The notes: generated by a model from the letters alone, not told the origin. DNA of 64,000 bases from Macrothele yani (GCA_039090855.1 CM077005.1:78240607-78304606), one strand, 5' to 3'; positions 11,326 to 23,503 are shown, counted from the first letter of the stretch. Program-made: numbers and translations.

Positions 11326-13128
11326 CTAGAGGGATATTTTACATTGTTTTTGAGAAACTAATGCATCAATATCTGGTTCGAAGGAAGTAGTTGCAATTCT
11401 CAGTGAGTTCTCAAGGTACTCATCAGATATTTTGGTTTTAATTTTATTCTTCATGTGCTTCATCCGAGAAAATAATAGTTCACAAATGTTAAGTGCTGCC
11501 GAAAAGCGATGACATGAATAAGGCGTGATTGTGATGCGAGAGATATTTGTCTCTGGGAAGACAGGCCTTATAAAAGTCCCATAAAGAGACATGATAAAAA
11601 TTTTCTTTAAGTTGAATGTCAGATTGCAGCTCTGTGCATTCCATTTGAAATTTGGCAGGTAACATATTTATGTCGACTGAAAATTGAGTCGCAGATATAA
11701 CAAAATATTGATTATTTTTTCTGAAATCTCGAAACCTGTTTCGAATTCCTGTATCAAATCAAAAAGCAAGGCTACACATTTTTCGCTGTTTACAGGACCG
11801 TGTTTAGCTAACGTGTCGAAATGAATAAAACTAAATTTGAGCTTGTCATAATTTCAGTTTCATTTGGAACGCTGTTATGGTTTAAAACATTGTATTGATA
11901 AGTTGATTTTCACTTTGAAAACGCATGTTTAACACATTTAAATGAGCGGTCGAATCCACTAGAAATGCTAAATCTGTAAGCCAGTTTTCATCATCAAGTT
12001 CTGGCACAAATTTCGTTTTTGACACCATAAACGACTTGATTTCATGTCGCAAATCATAAAATCTTTTCAACGTTTTGTCTCGACTTAGTCATCTTACTTC
12101 CGAAAAGTAAATGATGTTGCCATAGTCAGCATCCATACTTTTAAGGAATTCCTGGAATTGGCGAGCAGTCCCGTATCCCTTATGAAATTCACAGCTTTGA
12201 TGACACTCTGCATGACGTTAACCATTTTTAAAGCTTTTGCGCATAAATTTTCTTGATGTACTATAAAATGATACTTCATCAAACGTGAGTTTCTGGCGGT
12301 AATTGCATCGGCTTCTATTAATTTTACAAGTCCCTCTCTTTTACCTACCATCGCCGGGGCACCATCAGTAACTATACCAGATATGTTCACAATGAACAAA
12401 GGAAATCGCTGTAATGTATTTTTTACTGCTTCGTACAAATCTTTTGATTTAGTAGTGTCTTTTAATGGAATTAAAGAAGCCATTTCTTCAGTGACATTAT
12501 ATTCATCATCTCACAAATGTAGGTGCATTTGTGAGATGAAATAAAAATGGCAAGTTGAGCCGTATGTGGCATCAATGCTTTCATGCATCGCCACAACATA
12601 AAATTTAAAATTAGCAGCTTTAGTCTCTAAACCTCTTTCGATAGATTTCCCAATTTCATCAATGAGACAAACTGATTTTAGAAATATCACCTTTCTTTGT
12701 CAGGGCAAATTATATCTGCCACGGTTTCCATACATTGCTTAATAAACTCGCCATCAGTAAATGGTTTTGAGTTTTTGCTATTAAATTTGCTACCACATAA
12801 CTAGCTTTTACAATACAGTCCGTTTGAGTTGTAACTTTTTTTTTTAATTTTGTTGAGAAGACAGACGTTTTTTCAGTTCCGCTATTTTTTCCTTATGACA
12901 CATTCCTTGATACGTACCGAATTTGGCAGCATGTTTAAGCATATATCGCCTTTTCAAATTATAGTCTTTGAAAACTGGCACGAATTCCCTACAGATTAAG
13001 CAGAGTGCCTTACTATTGACCTCGACAAAGAAGTAGTCATTTATCCACTTTTAGTTGAACAATCTTCCTTCATCCGTAAATTTTCTTTTTGGGGGTTCTG
13101 TTTTCTTTTGAGACGCTGTGGAAGCCAT
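11326..13128 (-). pseudogene. hAT transposase pseudogene (GTF2IRD2/ZBED-like)
   Basis: Starts at ATG 13128 (MASTASQKKTEPPKRKF). A BED-like finger follows (ALCLICREF ... RRYMLKHAAKFG), then the RNase-H core. The first acidic motif, usually VDES, here reads AMHESID, so the catalytic Asp appears replaced by His. The second, TDGAPAMVGKREG, is intact at about 12350. Next come FVPELDDENWLTDLAFLVD and the C-terminal dimerisation region (FSAALNICELLFSRMKH) ending at 11326. Several stops and frameshifts are present, one beside a perfect hairpin at 12516-12549. It would act on the element's own ends but is inactive. Confidence 0.82.
12516..12549. repeat. perfect 14-bp hairpin inside hAT 2 coding region
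   Basis: TCATCTCACAAATG and CATTTGTGAGATGA are exact reverse complements separated by TAGGTG. It falls where related transposases continue without a break and it introduces a stop, so it is probably a small inverted duplication. Confidence 0.75.
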
Positions 13129-13244
13129 GCTGGGATTAAAATGCTAATTTACTTATTTAATCCCTGCGTTTTTCTCGCCAAGTCGCCACAAGCACACGTA
13201 ACGTCTGATGGGGTCAATTCGACTGTTTGCACTTGGAAGATAAC

Positions 13245-14258
13245 ACAAGTTAGTAAAATCATGCAATGCATTGATTATGATACGCTTTCCAACATACCAG
13301 AAATTATTACTCAAGTTATGAGGATAATGGCTGTGGAATAAATCTCGCTCCTGTGTCCTGACCTTTGACCCCATTTTGATTATATTCAACAGAACCGGTT
13401 CAGTACACCTCAAGAATAACATACTAAAGTTTTGTCGCAATAGAAGCAGTTTTACGCAAGTTATGAGAATAATGGCTGTGGAATAAATCTTGCTTTTGTG
13501 CAATGACCTTTGACCCCATTTCGTTGATATTCAACAGAACCGGTTCACTATACCTCCGGAACAACATGATAACGTTTTGTCGCAATCGAAACATTTTTTG
13601 GTAAGTTATGATGCACAAGGGCAATGGAATGGATCCCACTCCAGTGTCCTGACCTTTGACCTCATTTCGCCCATTTTCAATAGGGTTCGTCCCCAGTGGC
13701 TCCCTACCACACACTAAAATTCCATCGAAATCGAACCATTTTTACGCAAGTTATGACGCATCAGGGCAATGGAACAAATCCCGCTCTTATGTCCTGCCTA
13801 ACCTTTGACCCCATTTCGCCCATTTTCAATAGGGTTCGTGCCCAGGTAGTTCCTTACCACATACCAAAATTTCATCGAAATCGAACCATTTTTACTCAAG
13901 TTATGACGCATAAGAGCAATGGAATAAATTCCGCTCTCATGCCCTGCCTGACCTTTGACCCCAATTTGCCAATTTTCAATAGGGTTCGTGCCCAGGTAGT
14001 TTCCTACCACATACTGAAATTTCATCGAAATCGAACCATATTTACGCATGTTATGACGCATAAAGGCAATGAAATGGCGTGATTTTTGACCCCACTTCAC
14101 CCATTTTCAATAGGGTTCGTCCCCTGGTGGTCCCCTACCACATACTAAAATTTCATCGAAATCGAATCATTTTTACGTGAGTTATCGTGCCGACAGACAG
14201 ACGGACGGAAAAAGCTGGAGCATATACGCTTCTTCAACTTACGGTTGGAAAGCGTAAA
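13245..14258 (+). mobile_element. helentron/HINE-like element, copy B, nested in hAT 2
   Basis: Ends as in copy A: ACAAGTTAGTAAAATC start, hairpin, TACGCTTTCCAAC at 13281-13293, and GTTGGAAAGCGTA at 14244-14256. The interior holds about six central units of 130-145 bp, most with CCTTTGACCCCATTT and CCATTTTTACGCAAGTTATG. It lies between the hAT 2 start codon and the hAT 2 right terminus, so it is younger than hAT 2. Confidence 0.65.
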
Positions 14259-14711
14259 CAATGGAAGCTACACATAACCGTGAGGCCACGCATGCGTACA
14301 AATAGCGAGAGCGAACGGGGACAGCGGCGCTATGCTTAGTACAGAATGTACCCTTTAATTCTAGGTCATAATTCGTTTTACGCGACATTGCAATGGAGTT
14401 CTCTCGCTTTTTACTTTATTAGTTAATTTTAACAGTTTTTCGGTTCTTCTGGCCGAACTGTTTGCAATTATAATGCGAATTACGGATAATACTCCGATAT
14501 TTGTGGACGTAACATACTCTGACGATTCAATTTCCTTCCGTTGTCGTCTGCAAAGTTCGCGCTCGAGAACTGCGCAATCGAGTTAAAAAATATCGCAAAA
14601 AAAAATCCTAATGTTTTAAGTAAGTTTATGATTTTGTGTTGGGCCGCATTTATAGCCGTCTTGGGCCGCATGCGACCCGTGGGACACGGGTTTGACAACC
14701 TTGCTGTAGAT

Positions 14712-14957
14712 TCATCGGGAAACAAAAAATGCCAAAGTTAACCCAGCATGTTGTCAGACAAAGACTTTGACGCCAATTCACAAGTAGGAAATGCCGGCAC
14801 TGTACGGTAGTGACTAAACTCTAGTTTATGCATCCACCGAAATAAAGCGTCAAGCCACACATCGAAATCTACCTGAAATTTCTTACAGCAGATAGAGCAG
14901 GAGACGGGTCTCAGGCAACATCATACAGTGACATCTTTTCAAATCTGCTGACGCCTC
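14712..14957. other. unassigned short spacer
   Basis: Unique-looking sequence between hAT 2 and the Tc1 remnant. Nothing is recognised. Confidence 0.3.
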
Positions 14958-15161
14958 TTGATGGATTTCTGCGACTTTGGGTTATTAAAGCGTGCTCTTC
15001 GGCGGAGACGGCGTCGTGCACAAGTAGGTCTTTGGAATGCGTGCAAGGAGGAGTGGGACAATATCAGCATGACTGCACTTAATAACAGCCTTCTGCAGTA
15101 TAAACTGCGTTGTAGAGCAATAGCCGCAATGAAGGGCAATCAGATCGAATGCCATCTATAG
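14958..15161 (+). pseudogene. C-terminal remnant of a Tc1-like transposase
   Basis: A 67-codon frame ends WNACKEEWDNISMTALNN, then RCRAIAAMKGNQIEC, matching the usual Tc1/mariner C-terminus (E-E-W-x-x-I, a run of about 20 residues, then R-C-x-A-V-I and A-x-G-G). No catalytic core or terminal repeats are seen nearby. The assignment rests on this short similarity alone. Confidence 0.45.
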
Positions 15162-16559
15162 TGGAAAAAGGGTTTTCCCACTTCCCCTGTAGTTTGAAAA
15201 TCGTTATAGTAGATCCTGAACGACTTTCTGTATATCTACTGCTCTTAGCTGGAAAATACTCCAAAATTAGTATTTTAGAAGAGGGGGGGGGGCGCAGGAT
15301 GTTTTGGAAAACTCTGAGAAAGTCTGATATAAGCAGAACTTCTTTATTAACATTATTAGCAGACTGATGTAGAATAAAATAGATATCGAGGTCTTTATTC
15401 ATGTGCATTAACGACGCCCAGCAGCAAGACTGTGCTTCGGAAAAAAGTGAGAAAGGTGTGGATATCGCTTAGTTCAAGTTACCTAAAGGAAAAATAATTA
15501 TTCAAATCAGACAAATAGGTGCAGAGGTGCCTAAAGATTGACAGACGGACAGTTATTTTGGTACAAAGTACAGAAATTTTTTCATGCTTTGTTGGAAAAA
15601 GGAATTTTAATTATATGATATTTACAGAAAACGAAGTAAATGTTACATTGCTGTGGAATGGCTAAGAAAAGAACCACTCATGTGTCCATTATAAAATCTT
15701 AGTACCACGTTGAGATTTGCAGATATTTTGTTTTCCGGTTCTGGTTCTTGCCTTTCCTTGGAAAAAGGCGTATAAATGCTCTTCTTAACCCTCAGTTCCC
15801 AAAAAGACCAGGAAGCTGACCGTATTAAAAAACAAACAAACGTTGCGCTGTTTCTATGCAGGATGCAGTTTTTCAGGGCTGCAGTGCAGCTAATCGCAAT
15901 GACATCACGAGCTTTGTGATCTTTTGACGTGAGCAATTAGAAATGGAGAATTAGATCCGGATTGCGCTCGTTAATTTCCTTTGAACATGTCGCGTTTATC
16001 TAATTTGGAGGAGGAGTAAACAGAACTGGCAATTATACGAAGCTAGCAAGAAACATGATCATTACCGACCGGAGCGAAAGTGATTCTGTGGTCACCGCAA
16101 ATTCCTCCTCCCCTCTTCTGCAATTGGTTTTTCATTTATTTATTTATTTTGAGAATCGGCGGTTTGAAAGAAACACTGTCATGCCATTTTAAATTGCTGC
16201 CGTCATGCCCTCCATCTCGGGTGAATGAATACGGATGGTTCATTTTATATCCCTGCCAGTCTACATTGCATTAGCATTTTTCAGGTCCCACTGTTTCATT
16301 TCCCTTTATAATTGGTCGAAAGGAAACACAGTATTAACAGGTCTCAAAATTTGAGGTGAATCATAGTGTTGTAAAAACACAGAGTGGCCCATATATACAA
16401 ATAAGTAAAAATGCACTTATTACGAATAACGGGTTGAAAAACAGTAAAAATTCTTAAGCGTAGTTATGTATTTATCGCACTTTCCTATACGAAATGCGCT
16501 ACTTTATTAAATAAACACAATAAAAGGAAAACGAAAAAAAAATCATGCAGAGAATAACT
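15162..16559. other. unassigned; possible X-family tail
   Basis: No gene. GACAGACGGACAGTTATTTTG near 15540 resembles the end of family X. A G-run occurs near 15285. The open frame at 15643-15936 (minus) has no domain. Confidence 0.35.
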
Positions 16560-17369
16560 AATACGAATAAACAAGTAAGATGATATCGAATTTTCGGTTG
16601 TAATAAACTCGTCTTTTGAATCCCTCTCGACACCAAAAAATATTTCAAAGCAGATTTTTAAAAAAATTTAGAAAATTTTAAAATTCAGAAAAAAATACAA
16701 TACCTTATTCCGCCTAGGAAAAACTGGCCATAATTTAAAATATGCAATATGAATTGGAATATTCATAAGGAATGGAACAGGTTACAAAGAGAAAAAAAAA
16801 TCAACCAGATTTCTGCAATCGATAGAACAACCACAAAGAGAAATAATTACTAGCGGTGTGTTATGAAAATTAAAAAAAATATGCACAAAACGTTTCTTGT
16901 GACGGAAGATATCACAGGCAAAAAGTATATTTTCACTTTGAACAATTAGAAGAAGCAATGTAAAGGAAAACGTGATATAACTTTACGTTCACTAACGGAA
17001 AAGTTGTGCATTACCTAATGAAGAAAACGGGTGAAAAATATCCTACTCTTCATTATGAAGAACACCTTACCAATGAAAGGATTTTTCTATGCGATTTCTA
17101 GAATCGAATAAACTATTTCAAATGGAAATTCCCGTTGACGTCTTCCAATGGAAGAATTTTGAATAATGGAAAAGTGGAAAATATACGAAGACTATTTTTC
17201 ATAGCAAAAGCTATACTAAAGGAAGAGAATTGTTCAAATACATCTTCTGAAAGCAGAGATAGAGAGAGAAAAGTTTTGACATTAATTGCCGTAGAGGGGG
17301 GGGACTGTATTGTTTAAAGAGGATAATGTTCCCAATATTTACTGTAGTGAAAGGCACACATGAAAAAAA
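16560..17369 (+). repeat. repeat family X, copy X2 (left part)
   Basis: Parallels 3131-4238: TCGAATTTTCGGTTGTAATA leader at about 16588, a GGAACAGGTTACAAAGAG segment at about 16775, and AGGATAATGTTCCCAATAT at about 17320. The CTCF-like blocks are more decayed here (for example CGTTCACTAACGGAAAAG near 16985). Confidence 0.6.
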
Positions 17370-18793
17370 ACAAGTTAGTAAAATCATGCACTGCATTGAT
17401 TATAATACGCTTTCCAACATACCAGAAATCATTACTCAAGTTATAAGGATAATGGCTATGGAATAAATCTCGGTCCTGTGCTCTGACCTTTGATCCCATT
17501 TCGATGATATTCAACAGAACCGGTTCAATATACCTCCGAAATAACATGACAAAGTTTTGTCGCAATGGAAGCATTTTTACGAAGTTATGATGCATAAGGG
17601 CTATTTAATAGATCCCGCTCCTGTGTCCTAGCCTTTGACCCCATTTCGCGCATTTTCAATAGGATTCGTCCCCAGGCAGGCCCCTACAACATACTAACAT
17701 TTCATCCAAATCGAAGAATGTTTACGTAAGTTATGACGCATAATGGCCATGGAAGTGATTCCGCTCCTATGTCCTGACCTTTGACCCCATTTCGTTCACT
17801 TTCAATAGGGTTTCTTCCCAGGTGATCCCCTTCCACATACTAAAAGTTCATCGAAATCGAACGATTTTTACGCGAATTATCGTGCGGACGGGCATACGCA
17901 CACAACGCGTGACGTAATGAGGCAGATGGGAATCGTGACCATCTGCTCGAAAGAATGTGACGTCATAAAACTTTAATAGGATCCACACACAACGCGTGAC
18001 GTAATGAGACAGATGGCGTGACCGCGCGCCAACATCTCAATCGTGAGATTGTGACGTCATAAGATTTCTGAGCATGGGCAACATTAATGGGACGACGCCA
18101 TGACACTAAAAACGTGGTAATTCGGGGTGGTTATTTAACCCATTAAACGAATTTTCCTAAAGTCGAGATCAAGTTAAATCAATTTCTAGTACCAGAAAAC
18201 GGTAGGTTAACGACTTTCATCAAAATCCTTAGAGCCGTTTTCAAAATAAAATTTATATGCATACAAGAATTGCTCCTTTAATAGTATGGGATAAGGGCGA
18301 TGGAATGGATCACGATCCTATGTTCTGAACTTTGTCCCCGTTTCGTCCATTTTCAATAGGGTCCGTCCCCAGGTTGTCCCCCTACCAAAATTTCATCGAA
18401 ATGTAACCATTTTTACGCACGTTATGACGCATAAAAGCAATGGAGTGCATCCCACTCCTATGTACTGACCTTTGACCCCACTTCACCCATTTTCAATGGG
18501 GTTCCTTCCCAGGTGGTCCTCTACAATGTACTAAAATTTCATCGACATCGACCCATATTTACGCAAGTTATGACGCATAAGGGCAATGGAATGGATCCCG
18601 CTCCTATGGTGTGACCTTTGACCCCATTACGTCCATTTTCAATAGGGTTCGTCCCCAGGTGGTCCCCTACCACATACTAAAAGTTTATCGAAATCGAACC
18701 ATTTTTACGCGCGTTATCCTGCCGACAGACGGACAGACTGACGGACAAAGCTGGAGCATATACGCTTCTTCAACTTATGGTTGGAAAGCGTAA
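17370..18793 (+). mobile_element. helentron/HINE-like element, copy C
   Basis: ACAAGTTAGTAAAATC start, TACGCTTTCCAAC at 17406-17418, GTTGGAAAGCGTA at 18780-18792, and 144-bp-class central units. It shares the extra block with ACGTAATGAGGCAGATGG and TGACGTCATAA words (about 17880-18280) with copy A, but lacks copy A's TTAA MITE and so preserves the empty site at about 18278. Confidence 0.65.
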
Positions 18794-18990
18794 AAAAAAA
18801 AAAACATTTTTCAATAGAATTTTCAGAAGCGGAAATGCCGTTGCAAACAGAAAGATACTCAACACCACCTAGCGCCAGAGCTGTGAACCATAAAAATCCC
18901 AGGAGTACATGCAAAATATTCCACAAAGTGAATGGGCCGGTGTTGAAAGAATTTTTTAAATCAATCTTTTAAAAGCATAGATACAGCGAA
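18794..18990 (+). repeat. repeat family X between HINE C and D
   Basis: One X unit with a CACCACCTAGCGCCAGAG block near 18862 and an A-rich start. Its presence between two HINE copies shows that the HINEs lie inside a longer X array. Confidence 0.5.
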
Positions 18991-19729
18991 ACAAGTCAGT
19001 AAATTCATGCAATGCATTGATTATAATACGCTTTCCAACATTCCAGAAATCATTACTCAAGTTATGAGGATAATGGCTATGGAATAAATCTAGGTCCTGT
19101 GCCCTGACCTTTGATCCCATTTCGATGATTTTTAACAGAACCAGTTCAGTATACCTCCGAAATTACATGATAAAGTTTTGTCGCAATCGAAGCATTTTTA
19201 CGTAAGTTATGATGCATAAGGGCTATGGAATAGATCCCGCTCCTGCGTCCATACCTTTGACCCGATTTCGCCCATTTTCAATAGGATTCGTCCCCAGACA
19301 GGCCCCTACAACATTCTAACATTTCATCCAAATCGATGCATTTTTACGTAAGTTATGACGCATAATGACGATGGAAGTGATTTCGCTCCTATATCCTGAA
19401 CTTTGACCCCATTTCGCCCATTTTCAATAGGGTTTGTCCCCAGGTGGTCCTCTGCCACATACTAAAATTTCATCGCAATCGAACCATATTTAAAGAAGTT
19501 AAGATGCATAAGAGCAATGGAATGGATCCCGCTCCTATGTCATGACCTTTAACTCCACTTCACCCATTTTCAATAGGGTTCCTTCCCAGGTGATCCCTTA
19601 CAATATACTAAAATTTCATCGAAATCGAACCATTTTTACTTGAGTTATCGTGCGGACAGACAGACGGACGAACAGACGGACAAAGCTGGAGCATATACGC
19701 TTCTTCAACCTACGGTTGGAAAGCGTTAA
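18991..19729 (+). mobile_element. helentron/HINE-like element, copy D
   Basis: ACAAGTCAGTAAATTC start, TACGCTTTCCAAC at 19027-19039, and GTTGGAAAGCGTT at 19715-19727. It is the shortest copy, with about four central units, and lacks the extra block of copies A and C. Confidence 0.63.
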
Positions 19730-20400
19730 AAACGATTAAACATTCGTGCCCCTACGGGAGAAATTTCGCATTATTTTGCATCAGCATAGTATTTCTCGTG
19801 GTTTGTAGTATTTGATGAAAACATAATTTTTTCAATTTTGGTGTTTAGACGCGCAGATATTCCAGCAAATGTGATATAAATGGAAACGTGAATGTATGCT
19901 CTCTAGTCACCAACTTGTGCGTTAAGAAAAATCTGAAAATATATGCTAAGCAGTCGGCGCTAAAAACAATGTCCGAAAACGAAATGCTTTTTAAAATTCT
20001 GACTGTTAGAAGTAGTGATACTGAGATAAGTACGGCATATATCTACGTCCCCTGGTGGAAAAACTGTAGATTATTTTAAGCAGAAAAAAATGCGCAGAAG
20101 GTTTTCTGCGGTAATCAATATCTGACCGCAGAGGAATTTTTTCAACTGAGTTTTCAGAAGCACAGATATTGCTGTAAATACATAGGACACGAAAATACAC
20201 ACTTACGCCCTCGAGTGGTGAAACAGGTTTTTTTTTCAAAAAAATGGAAATTACACGCAGAATATCTTTCACCAGAAATTCTATCCGGCTCAAAACGGAT
20301 TTTTCAAATCGAACGAGTAGCTGCAGAGGTACGGTGTCCACAGACGAGCTGATGGATGGACAAATTGAACTATTATATGTATAAGCACAACTCTTTTTTT
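19730..20400 (+). repeat. repeat family X, copy X2 (right part)
   Basis: Units with blocks CGTGCCCCTACGGGAG (about 19748), GTCCCCTGGTGGAAAAA (about 20048) and CGCCCTCGAGTGGTGAAA (about 20208). The end has GATGGATGGACAAATTGAAC near 20350, a degraded form of the X tail, followed by a T-run. Confidence 0.55.
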
Positions 20401-20921
20401 TTTTTTTTTTCAAAAGACATACTGACAACAATGTTTTAGACATTAAACATTAGAAATTTAATTAGATGTGAAGTTTCCTCTCCCAAATGCAATTGTTTTC
20501 TGAAGAAGCAAAAAATTATCTGTTGAATATATTAATACCATTTGTCAGTGCCACTCTTCTCTTGTATTACGGTACACAAATATTTTTCGGATTCTTCTCC
20601 TGAATCAGCAACTTCACAAGCACATTCCACATTTTCTTCTTTGCTCTCGTCTTCTCTTCCCGTTCAAATTTTTTTCTTTTACTTGTCATTCGATATTTTC
20701 TTTGCTCCTGTCTTCTCTTCCCTTTAAGTATAAAATTTTGCCTTGAAATGCTGTTACTGTTACTCCTTCCTCCGGCTTCCAATAAAAATCCTTATCTTTA
20801 TCTCTCTTTGTTTTGCAGATTTTGCTCCCCTGTTGTACAGCATATCTTGATCCTCTTCATCTTCAATTCTGTGTAAATTGATATGACTCTTTCGATTGCC
20901 TATCCACGCGCTTAATACATA
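20401..20921. other. unassigned, T/C-rich
   Basis: Pyrimidine-rich sequence left of the Tc1 insertion. Open frames on both strands are low complexity and no gene is supported. Confidence 0.3.
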
Positions 20922-21301
20922 TACACTATATTGACAAAAGTCACCGGACACCTAGAAGAGAAACACAACATAGCATTTATTGACATATATTAGTACCGTG
21001 TTGGTCCACCTTTGGCCTACACGTGTCTTCACGAGCTCCGTGTTTGAGTGCTTTACGTACATGTCTTGTGTGTCCCATCATTGTTCTTCTGTGTGTGTGC
21101 CGAAGTTAAAGGTCTGTGCTTTCGTTTAAGATCCCTCACGAGTGGGTGAGTGCTCATTTTTTTCATTATCACTGTTTTAATTTACACACCGAGCTGGTCG
21201 TTTTTCTTCGTTACGTAGCCTCTTCAACGACAGACGCAGCCGATCAATCACCTTCGCTTGCTAGTGGAGAGTCTCTTAATTTTCTTCCTGTCATTTGCAT
21301 G

Positions 21302-22746
21302 TCTTCTCCTACTCAGGTCCCCGACTCTGCCATTGAGAACGTGGATGTGACGTTCCTGGCCTCTGCTGACGATGATGAATTCATGGATGTCTCTGACGGC
21401 GTTGCTAATCATCCCTCTACAGTTTCTACTGCCTCTGCTTCCAGTACTTTGTCTCATACTGCGTCAATGCCTTCCAGAGGAGGCGCTTCTGCATGCATGA
21501 ATTTTGCGGCTGCCTCTGGTATTCCACCGCCGGCTTTCTCCTCGTCTCGTCTGCCCCCTATGGATTCTTACGTTACTCTCAACGGTGACACCATCTTATT
21601 AGACATTCCCGAGAACTCTCCTCTTGGTCAACGTCTTCATTCAACGCTCGAGTTCAGGATTTGTTTTGATGCGCTGCTCAACACTCATTTGAAGCAGTAC
21701 AGCTACGCTCTCAAGAAGATGTTTCCTTCTGGTGCCATCACCCACCTCACCCGAAAGCCACGAACTGTGATTGTTTATTTTTCGAAGAAAGAATATGCTG
21801 AGCTTGTCTTGTCTCGGGGACTATCAATTGGCGATCGTCACCTCTTAGCCGAACCCATCGCCCAGCGTCCTGTTCTGGTCTCTCTATATCCGGTACCCCC
21901 GGAGATTTCTGATGATATGCTGTGTGTTGCACTCAGTCGATGCGGCAAAGTAGTCGGCCCAGTGAAGACTCTCTCCTCTTCCCCCTCTGATCCCGATGAT
22001 AAACATATCTGTGGCTTCCGTAGAACTGCTCGCATCATCTTCCCGTCGGAAGAGTATCTCATAAAGTTTCCACGGTTCCTCGATGTTCGTTGCGGTAACG
22101 AGCGCCGCCGATTAAGCTCCTCACCTCTACTCATTGCTCACGCTGCAAGGCTTACGGCCATCAGCAGGCTGATTGCCTCCATGCAGAGCCACTGGCTCCT
22201 GCAGCTCCAAAACAGCATTCTACTACTTCCTCCGTTTCAGCTGTCATACCTCCTCCTGCGTCTGCACCTCCTGGACCCAGTTCTGCCGAAAATCGGATTA
22301 AAGCCTTCGATCAACACGCGTCTTCCGATGTTGCTTTCTCCACTCTGTCGGATTTTCCTCTGCTTGACTCCTCCTTGCCTTCCCGTGTTCTCTCTCCATC
22401 AGAGGACATTACGGCTGATCTTCAAGCTTTATTCACCGTCGGCACTTTTGCTCCCGGCGATGAGGTGGACCTTTCCTCTGATTCCACATCTCGTGTGTCA
22501 TCGATCCACGGCAAACGTCGCTCTACCACCAGTACCAAGGTCCGGAGGAAAAAGAAGAAGTCACCTTCTCCGACTGGCCGCCCACATCGTTCCACCCGTC
22601 TAGCAGGCTCCAAGTCTCCCCTAGCACGTTCTAGCTCTTCCTCTTCAAAGACCAAGAGTCCTCTGCCGACGTTTGAAGATTTCTCGACTCTGCTTACCAA
22701 TGCCTCTCTTCCTTCAGAACCTGTTTCCTTTGAAGATCTTTACTAG
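21302..22746 (+). pseudogene. LINE ORF1 protein with CCHC zinc knuckle, frameshifted
   Basis: The first part, in one frame from about ATG 21299-21302 to about 22130, has a Ser/Thr-rich N-terminus and an RRM-like middle (FPSGAITHLTRKPRTVIVYF ... VLVSLYPVPPEISDDML ... GFRRTARIIFPSEEYLIKFP). The frame then shifts by one. The second part starts with a perfect C-x2-C-x4-H-x4-C knuckle (CSRCKAYGHQQADC, 22135-22176), followed by a Pro/Ser-rich region and a basic stretch (KVRRKKKKSPSPTGRPHRS), ending at 22746. The ORF1 of Jockey/I/CR1-type LINEs binds the RNA. Which clade cannot be told without the reverse transcriptase. Confidence 0.68.
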
Positions 22747-22949
22747 TTTCTCACTCATAAAACAAATCGAGAGGCTTCTCTCATCTTTTTACAGCAGTTT
22801 GAAGCAGTTCTTCCCGAGGTTTTCGACCAAGCAACCTCCATCTTCAAATTCCTCCGGCATAATGCCAAGCAACCCGACTATGTCTTGTGGTATCATCAAT
22901 CGCCTCGACACAATCCAGAAAACTGCCATAGCTGCCCTTCATCCGACGT

Positions 22950-23330
22950 CGGACTTACCCATTCAAGGTTGCCACTCTGAATTGTACGGGGTTTGCTAAC
23001 GCTCTCGTTCTGGAAGATCTCTCGCCTCTTGGGGCCGACTTACTCCTTCTGCAAGAGACGAACTGCCACTCCTCGACACTTTTTTTTTCATAGATGGCGC
23101 ATTTGGGACTTCACCTTTCACCATGCTTTCCGTTACTCTGTGCACGGTGGTCCAGCAGGAGTATCAGTCTACTATCTCCTTATGCCGTGAAAGCTCCTTC
23201 TATGCTACGTGGTTGCCAGTGACCCCGTGGTTCACTATTACACCAAGTCCGTTACATCTCACGGTGAGTTTAGACTGCATTAACTTTTTGATGTTCTTTC
23301 GGACTGCGATGCCTCACCTGTGATCATTTT
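22950..23330 (+). pseudogene. LINE ORF2 N-terminal fragment (apurinic endonuclease domain)
   Basis: The frame beginning near 22955 reads VATLNCTGFANALVLEDL, then LGADLLLLQETNCHS, the first two conserved motifs of the endonuclease/exonuclease/phosphatase fold (Asn of LN-x-x-G and catalytic Glu of QET). Frameshifts follow near 23085 at a T-run and the match ends by about 23330. Later endonuclease motifs and the reverse transcriptase are absent. Confidence 0.6.
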
Positions 23331-23503
23331 GTTCTTCCTCAAGCATTACTCTGTTTGCATCACGTTGTAAATTTGTCATTACTCATTCAATGCACATATC
23401 ATCGCTTTTATCAGTTTGTATCCTTCCTGTTCTTTTTTTTTTCTTTGAGACGATCCCATGTGGTTCGTCTACTCTGTTTTGTTACATTAAAGCGATTCTG
23501 AAA

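Larger units (their letters stand above)
10977..14703 (-). mobile_element. complete hAT transposon 2 with 8-bp target duplication
   Basis: The ends are CAGGAGTGTCCAATACTTTG on the left and, read inward from the right, CAAGGTTGTCAAACCCGTG. Both carry subterminal GGGCC words. The 8-bp sequence CTGTAGAT flanks it exactly, at 10969-10976 and 14704-14711. Length is 3727 bp, including a nested HINE (13245-14258) in the transposase 5' flank. It encodes the decayed transposase at 11326-13128. Confidence 0.88.
21018..23503 (+). mobile_element. internally deleted non-LTR retrotransposon (LINE)
   Basis: Flanked by CCACCTTTGGCC (21006-21017) and CCACCATTGGCC (23504-23515), an 11-of-12 target duplication. 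It carries a 5' leader, ORF1 (21302-22746) and the first part of ORF2 (endonuclease start). It then jumps to about 150-200 bp of apparent 3' UTR ending GTTACATTAAAGCGATTCTG. The reverse transcriptase region is missing, although a LINE normally loses its 5' end. The host Tc1 reading continues on both sides of the insertion. Confidence 0.72.

Noticed and set aside
13798..14100. Repeated frames of about 100-130 codons in the HINE elements (also 13696, 62459, 62696)
   Set aside because: They come from 144-bp tandem units (a multiple of three), which keep frames open without encoding a recognisable protein.
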